A stretch of 24,655 bases of DNA. Source: Hypsibius dujardini. Its lineage: Eukaryota > Tardigrada > Eutardigrada > Parachela > Hypsibiidae. The stretch covers positions 1 to 24,655 of the forward strand of contig LRSR01000689.1 of assembly GCA_001579985.1 (NCBI GenBank), read 5' to 3'. Within the stretch, counting starts at the first letter, position 1, and each line of letters begins with the position of its first letter. Below the pieces are notes generated by a model. It did no database searches and was not told where the DNA came from. It worked only from the letters and a program-made list of their open reading frames with translations. This document shows, in pieces, positions 18,936 to 24,655 of the stretch. The position numbers and the translations under genes are program-made.

Positions 18936-20941
18936 ATGGATCAGCCAATCTATAACACTACTTACGTCCAACACAATGCCTTTAACTCGTCCCATTTGGC
19001 CATGAACACCACATTCTTTAACATCACTGGTATGGCTCGTCCCACGACTGTCCCCCAACTTACACTAGCTATGGTTGCTCTGGCATACATAGCACTTGTC
19101 ATTGCCTTCCTAGCCTCACTGATCAACATTTCCATAATAATTGTCTACATACGTCGTCCGGTACTATTGAAGCCATTCAACGTGCATTTTTTTATCCTGC
19201 TGATTGATGATCTGATCTGTGGCATACTGCTGGGCTCGCTGCACCTTCAGAAGAACCTCCTGCCAAATACGATAGACTTTACCACCCGAGCAGCTTGCTC
19301 TTACTCCAAGTACACGCAGTGGACAGCCGCTTCGTGGATGCTAATACAGCATGCGGTGATTTGTGTTGATCGGTGGTTGGCGCTGCTAATGCCCAATTGG
19401 TACCGGACTAAAACCGTCAGATTTTCCGTGTGCATGGCGCTTTCAGGAATCGGATTTCAATTGACCCTGTACCTTCCGCTATTTTGGATCGATTACTTTA
19501 TCGTGCGGCCGAAGGGTATCGATTGTCGTATCACTCTAGCCTTACCGTACTACCAGGTGTGGTAAAGAAAATATCACAAATAACTTTTTCTTTGAGCCAT
19601 TTCAAGTAATAAAAAAAGTCAATTACTTTGATTAAAATACGCAAAAAAAGACGTTTCAAAAAGACAGTTTCAAAAGCATGACCGAATTATAACAGGAACA
19701 TTTTTATCGTCCAACTTTAATACGTAAAAATGGTCAGATTTATAATAAATCTTGTCGGATAAATGAACCTACCCAGATAAAAGTTGTCCAAACAGTTTGC
19801 ACCTCTCAATTCGTACTTGGACACATCGGCACAATAGACACTTCGTATCAATTGCCAATTGGGATCATGATAATTCGAATCTGGTCCTACCGAAGAGATA
19901 TATATTTGGTGCGCAATGACAAGTTGTATTCCCTCCGTCGGAAATAGTCTCTCTCAATAGTGTCAGTGTAATCTCAAAACCATTAACTAAAATACTTTGG
20001 TTTTTTTCAACCCGCAATCAAACGAAGCGTGGTCTAGTAAATATGTCAGGTCTTTTGTTTAGAATACCGAATTTGGATGGGCTTTTTCGGTCTCAAAAGT
20101 AGAAGACCAAACGTCTGTATGCGAATAGTAGTTATGCGCAAATTGTCGCTTGCTACAATTTGTTTACAAGGGCAAATTGTTGAGATATCACATGTCTGAG
20201 TATGAAATGTAATTGGATACCAATTGAATTCCGAGTTCAGAGGTACAATATATCGGTATATAAGTTACCTGCGTACAAGATGTTGGACTTGCCTCAAAAC
20301 TCGCGAACTCGTCATATACCGTGTTTAAATTTGACAAGTAACAAGTGCTGGCACAAATCGCCGAAGCTCGCAAATAAAGCAGTGTTTTGAACTTTTTGAA
20401 AATTTACACTTTGTAGTGCTACTGACTTTTCTTTTGCACTGACGAAATTTCTGTATTGCAGGTGTTTGTGCGATTTGCCACGATGTACATACCTCAGCTC
20501 ATCATTTTCCTCTCGTATCCCGTGTTTCTTTACATTCTTTGGCACCGTCACAGTCAGCGCCAGCGATCTCAGATCAACCCCGTGGGACAATCTCAAGCCT
20601 CCACCGGCAGACCATCCACTAACAGGCTACCATCTAGAACAACTAAAAAACAATCACGTAACGAGCTACGACTGGTGCTGTGGTTCGTCTGCCTGCAGTT
20701 ACTCTGTTGGGTTCCCGTAACTATTGCGACATTGTTAATCGTCTCGGCAGCGGGACGTCGTTTGCCATTCATGGTTGAGATTTTCTCAATGACGGAGCTG
20801 TTACCGGGACTCCTACTGCTGGCTGATCCCGTTGTGTATCTGGTGTTTTTGAAGGACGTTCGTAGGGAGGTGGCCGCGCAAGTTGGGTTAGCCTATCGGG
20901 CTGTTCAGGCAGTCGTTTCCTCTTACGTACACACAGGCTAG
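18936..20941 (+). CDS. Class A (rhodopsin-like) G-protein-coupled receptor, two exons
   Basis: Exon 18936-19556 (207 codons) and exon 20462-20941 join in phase 0 across a 905-bp intron (CAG/GTGTGG to TATTGCAG). The product is 366 residues. The start ATG has a good context (AAACATGG). The N-terminus has four N-glycosylation sequons (N7, N17, N24, N29). Seven hydrophobic segments are visible: TM1 about 43-71 with N64; TM2 82-104 with Asp91/92; TM3 after Cys121, ending in VDRW (144-147, a variant of DRY); TM4 162-187, without the usual Trp; Cys197 in loop two; TM5 209-234 with P218; TM6 with CWVP (289-292); TM7 with DPVVY (329-333, a variant of NPxxY); then a basic helix 8. The third intracellular loop is basic and of about 40 residues. 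It signals from the plasma membrane through G proteins by family knowledge. The ligand is unknown, and I cannot place it in a subfamily. Confidence 0.9.
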
Positions 20942-21306
20942 CAGGTATTCTAGCCTCACCCGCCCCCCACTTTATCTAAATACAGACGGACTCATTTGAA
21001 TCCCGTTGCAATAATCCAAAATCGCTCGGCAGAAGACTGGTCATTTTTTCTATCGCACACAGGTGATCTGGATCTGCTCACGATAGATCCAAAAAAGACG
21101 TAACCCAAATAGGAGTTCTTGACAGTTTCAAGTCTCCACGAATGGACGTTCAGAGAAGGGGCCGCTGTGTCACTGGAAGTTGAGCAATTAGTGTTGCTGA
21201 TTTCAACGTATGCGGATATCCGAGGACAACGTAGACGGCTTGACTCTTGAAGCATACTTCTCTACATGGGCATGTCTTGTTTGCTGATATGTTTCCTTTT
21301 ATATTC

Positions 21307-21418
21307 ACATGTGACAAAAACCTTGCGCTAACCGATTTAGATCATTTAACTCAGTTTGTGTTTATTAAACGAGCGAAATTACTTAAATCGGTTAGCGAAA
21401 GGTTTTCGCCACATATGT
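21307..21418. repeat. 112-bp palindromic MITE-like element
   Basis: The left arm (21307-21339) and right arm (21384-21418) are inverted copies. They share AACCGATTTA in one and its complement TAAATCGGTT in the other, then GCGCAAGG against GCGAAAGG, and end in ACATGTG against CACATATGT. About 44 bases form the loop. The compact size and near-perfect arms fit a tiny MITE or a hairpin. Confidence 0.6.
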
Positions 21419-21595
21419 AATCTTGTGCCGGCTTGTGCTATGCCTCCTGCGTCTTTTGCTAGTTTTGTTCCCGCCCACTCTCCCCTTAGTTTTGAATGAG
21501 TGTTTTGCTACTTTCCGACGCTTTCAGTCCTTGTTTTCTCATGCTACTGCTGCGGTACGTATTTGTCACACGATATGCATAAATCATTACTCATT

Positions 21596-21601
21596 TTTAT
21601 T
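21596..21601 (-). terminator. Possible poly(A) signal for the receptor kinase gene
   Basis: TTTATT on the plus strand is AATAAA on the minus strand, about 215 bases past the kinase stop codon. Confidence 0.4.
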
Positions 21602-21813
21602 AGTGTTTCCCTGTTTCGTACAAACAACGGAAGTCAGCTCGTTATAACACTGTAGGATGACATTCATCTTTGAAGCTTTCGTTTTAAAAATATGTTGATC
21701 TACTTAAGAACCGACGAATGCGACATACATATAAATATAAACCTCCAGCAAAGGTCAATACTTAAGAGAAACTCATCGACTACAAGAGGACTGCAGTAAA
21801 AGTGAGTTCCTAA

Positions 21814-24655
21814 TCACGTTGTCGTTGGAATCATGTATCCAGCTTCGTCATTTTTTTCGAGGTCGCGTTGTCGCAAGACATCAACAAAAATTCTGTCAAA
21901 CGTTGGCCGTCTCTCAGGACATTCAGACCAGCAAAGAAGAATGAGATTACGCCTGAAATTAATCAAAGACAGTATATTACTTAAATATTAATCCGTCCGT
22001 TTGCCACAAACTCACAAATCGCTCGAACAACAGTCCGGTATGATTAGACGGTTTCCATCAGCCAAGAATTGCCCTAAAACAGCTAATGAAAATCCTCTCT
22101 CTGTCCTCTGCAGAGCATACGGTCGCTGCCCTCGTGTAAGCATTTCCCACACGACGACCCCATAACTCCACTAAAGCATAAATTTATAGATTAAGTTTTA
22201 TAATAAACAATTTTGTTTCTTTAGCAAGAAATGGTGTAGAGGCATAATAATTACCACATCTGATTGAGTGCTGAATCTGTTGCGCTCAAAGGATTCCGGA
22301 GCCATCCAATAAATGGGTAACGCTTGACCGGGCTGAGCGATGTAATAAGAGTTCCCCGATTGCTGGATATCCCGGGCCAGCCCGAAATCAGCAATTTTAA
22401 CCGTCATTAGGTGGTCCAACCTGTTCAGTGGTGAATGCAAAATGAATCATTTGTATAAGAAGGAAACATTTCAAATAAAATTTTGTAAGAATTATTGCGA
22501 AGCTTGTTAAAATAAGATTACAAAATTTTGGCGTTGGGCGAAGGAACCTTTTGATCTGAGCCGACCAAAAATCTTTCGGTATTGTCAGTAATAACAGTAA
22601 CTTACATGCAATTTCGAGCAGCGAGATCCCGATGAATTATTCGCTTGCCAGACAGGTTAGAAAGATAGTCCATTCCTTTAGCGATTTGAAGTGCGAAATC
22701 TAGAACTCTATATTGCGGTAGCGGAGCCTAGTTGCCAATAAAAATGGACAATCCCGTGAATGTAACATGCTATTACTAGTCGAAGCTGTTTTACCCTTAA
22801 GCTGGAGACATATTTGTGTAGATCTCCCTTTTCCAAAAACGGCAACACGATGAGAGGTGTAACTATCCCATCCATTGTTTGCACGCAGATGCCAAGTATC
22901 TTCATGACGTTGGTATGCACCAAATTTGCCATCACCTCCGCCTCTTTGATGACTCCTTCGATCTGTGCTTGACTTTCCACTTCATTTAAAGGAAACTGAG
23001 TTTGAAGGCGTTTAATGGCCACTCTTGTGGGGCTCCTTTGCATTTGATTGGCTTGTTCATATCGGCCTGATGGGATGTTTTGAAGAAGAATACCTTCGTA
23101 AACGACTCCGTAGTTGCCTAAAAATAGTATCAAACGATATGCTTTTTTCTTATATTCACAGGTCCTTCATATGTAGCGCAGTTGGGGTCCTGTGACACGC
23201 AAGGTAGAAAACGCCAAAAGTTGCTACCGCACGGACCAGCGCCTATACTTGCGTTTAAAGCGAGTGTCATGTCCATTGATCACAGCCGCGATACTAAATG
23301 CAGATCAAAGTGTCGCCCTGTCACAATGTTTACCGTGGTAAACGTCTGTCGGTTTACTAAAGTCCCTCAGACATTCCCCACAAAACGTAGAAAGCGTAAT
23401 ATAACTCCAGACCATGCGTACCTTTACCAATTATGCGACCAAGCTTCAACAGCTCGGGCATAAGGAGATTCAATCCCGTATTCTGCACGACCTCCTCCAA
23501 GCCTGTCGATTCAAACCTGCCGGCCGTGTCGGTATCAGGAAGTGTCGTTGCGTTTTCAGTTTCAATACTTGCTGCAACAAATGAGGAACAGAGAAATTGG
23601 TATATAATTCAGAATATCCAGTAGAGTACCGGTCGTTTTGCCGAATATTCAACTTAATCGTTCAGCTCAAGCCCCACCCCCTCAAAAAATTTATAGGGGG
23701 GTGTCGGAAGGCGATTGCAACAATCTTTCAGAAGCTTTGCCCTTCTAAACCAAAAATATTTCTGTCGACGATAATCTACTTCGCACGGAGTGCTGGATTA
23801 GAGAGTGTCGTATCGTTCGAAATCTAAGCAATCATTGACTCAACATTACTGCAAAATTTCTCCTCAGCAGAAAACATTTTTTTTGCTATAAGTCTCACTG
23901 TCTTTTCACTAATTGATTGGTATGTATCTACAGGTCCATCAATCAAATTCCGGACTTTCGTATTGCTTATCATTGCAAATTTCAGTGGCGGACAGACCGT
24001 TGGACCGACCAGGATATTGAATCTCTGGCCGTAGGAGTTGGACGGGGGAGGGTGGGGTTCTTGCATGTTGAAGCTGCTTTCCCCTCCTCGCTGACCGAGG
24101 GGGCCTCCTCCTCGCCCACCCCAAACACCACGCATTTGGCTTGTCATGTCATCCGACCTCAATCTGCCACTGACAAACCTGACCGTTTCCGTTACTATGA
24201 AATAGGACTAACCTTCGTCTACGCTAACTGTAGCTGATTCTGAAGCAATTTGGCCAGGTGGATTAAATGACGCTGTGCTCTGCGAGACGATTGTAGTACG
24301 AAGGATTGGTGCCACTTCTGCATTTGTGTGACGGATTCTGCGTTTCAAGGCACGTGCTCGACAGAAGCATATGAAACCAAGCAGTGAGACCACTGCAGTT
24401 CCAACGCATGTCGTCACCATCAGAATACCAAGTAACGGTGATGATTCCCTAGTTCCATCTGTAGAAAACCAACACCGATCGTTCAGCATGGTGTTGTCGT
24501 AATAAACTCCATAAAGAAGAATTACCATATTTTGTGACGCAATCTGACCGTGAAGTGCAGGACTTGTTATTGCACCAAGTGCAATTGAGAGATTTCATGG
24601 AGCCCTCAACACACATGCGTTCGTCAGTTTGCATCGCACAGCCCAATGGCAGAAT
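21814..24655 (-). CDS. MET/RON-like receptor tyrosine kinase, C-terminal 476 residues (5' end beyond window)
   Basis: Minus-strand exons: 24655-24526 (partial), 24458-24213, 23571-23422, 23117-22795, 22727-22606, 22420-22255, 22170-22016, 21952-21814. All have GT-AG introns (67, 641, 304, 67, 185, 84 and 63 bp) and every phase agrees. In the visible protein, Cys6-Cys39 form a PSI/plexin-repeat-like module (CTWC at 25-28). A transmembrane helix (about 52-76) is followed by RARALKRR. The kinase has GKGNYG (174-179), VAIK with Lys211, an alpha-C Glu in [16 protein letters not shown] (267-275), [10 protein letters not shown] (315-324), DFG (335-337), a twin Tyr in the activation loop (349-350), MAPES, SDVWSYG and [12 protein letters not shown]. 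The strings PLIVLPF..GDL, NCMLD..xTVK and the YY pair resemble the MET family, so signalling from the plasma membrane by autophosphorylation is expected. An insert of about 20 residues lies between the glycine loop and VAIK. No IPT domains separate the PSI module from the membrane. The tail after the kinase is short and has one Tyr (GYMIP). Confidence 0.92.

Larger units (their letters stand above)
20942..21813. other. Convergent spacer between the GPCR and kinase genes
   Basis: Both genes point into this stretch, so it should hold two 3' ends. An ATTAAA at 21364-21369 could serve the GPCR. A small inverted-repeat element (21307-21418) sits in the middle. No coding segment is supported. Confidence 0.5.

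Noticed and set aside
17740-18936. Splicing of the LDLa modules onto the GPCR to give an LDLa-type receptor
   Set aside because: The LDLa frame ends in a stop three codons after the last Cys, and the GPCR has its own start codon in good context with a glycosylated N-terminus.
1-24655. tRNA, rRNA, CRISPR or bacterial operon features
   Set aside because: No T-loop consensus, rRNA-like blocks or regularly spaced repeats were seen, and the gene structure is that of an animal.

Overview
The window is nuclear DNA of an invertebrate animal. The evidence is animal-type gene families (a rhodopsin-like GPCR, a MET-like receptor tyrosine kinase, LDLa and YWTD modules), GT-AG introns, AATAAA signals and wide non-coding gaps. 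Introns are mixed: a compact class of about 57-84 bp beside introns of several hundred bp. The phylum cannot be fixed from the sequence. The GPCR and the abundance of LDL-receptor modules gave me a weak impression of a tardigrade or another small ecdysozoan, and I hold that at low confidence.

Left part (1-5100): the window opens with a transposon-like element whose two terminal inverted arms (1-69 and 732-801) differ by a single indel and which carries an internal 80-bp tandem array. Next come exons of a class-3-lipase-like alpha/beta hydrolase (1138-2020, + strand). A zinc-finger exon (2433 onwards) and another open exon (3130-3393) may belong to the same gene, because every predicted junction is phase 1. 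A broken open frame follows at 3662-4208.

Middle part (5100-11650): mostly non-coding and rich in structure. It holds a long foldback repeat (5245-5513), a CTCF-like site, a region with recurring TTTATAGT motifs in both orientations (6107-6811) and degenerate GAC/GAGACC repeats. The one clear gene is an intronless J-domain membrane protein on the minus strand (8039-8953).

Right part (11650-24655): the gene-rich end. A minus-strand YWTD beta-propeller gene (three exons, 13328-11653) carries one in-frame TAG. On the plus strand lies a secreted-type protein with four LDLa modules (14539-17745), then a two-exon class A GPCR (18936-20941). A minus-strand receptor tyrosine kinase (24655-21814) runs off the right edge; its eight exons join with every phase consistent and give the last 476 residues, from a PSI-like cysteine module through a transmembrane helix to a complete kinase domain.

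The genes lie on both strands with no operon-like order. Three encode predicted receptors or extracellular ligand-binding modules, but nothing in the sequence shows that they act together. I see no clearly undescribed system. The most unusual items are the kinase with PSI next to the membrane, the YWTD gene with a single stop, the J-protein architecture, and several perfect or near-perfect inverted repeats.
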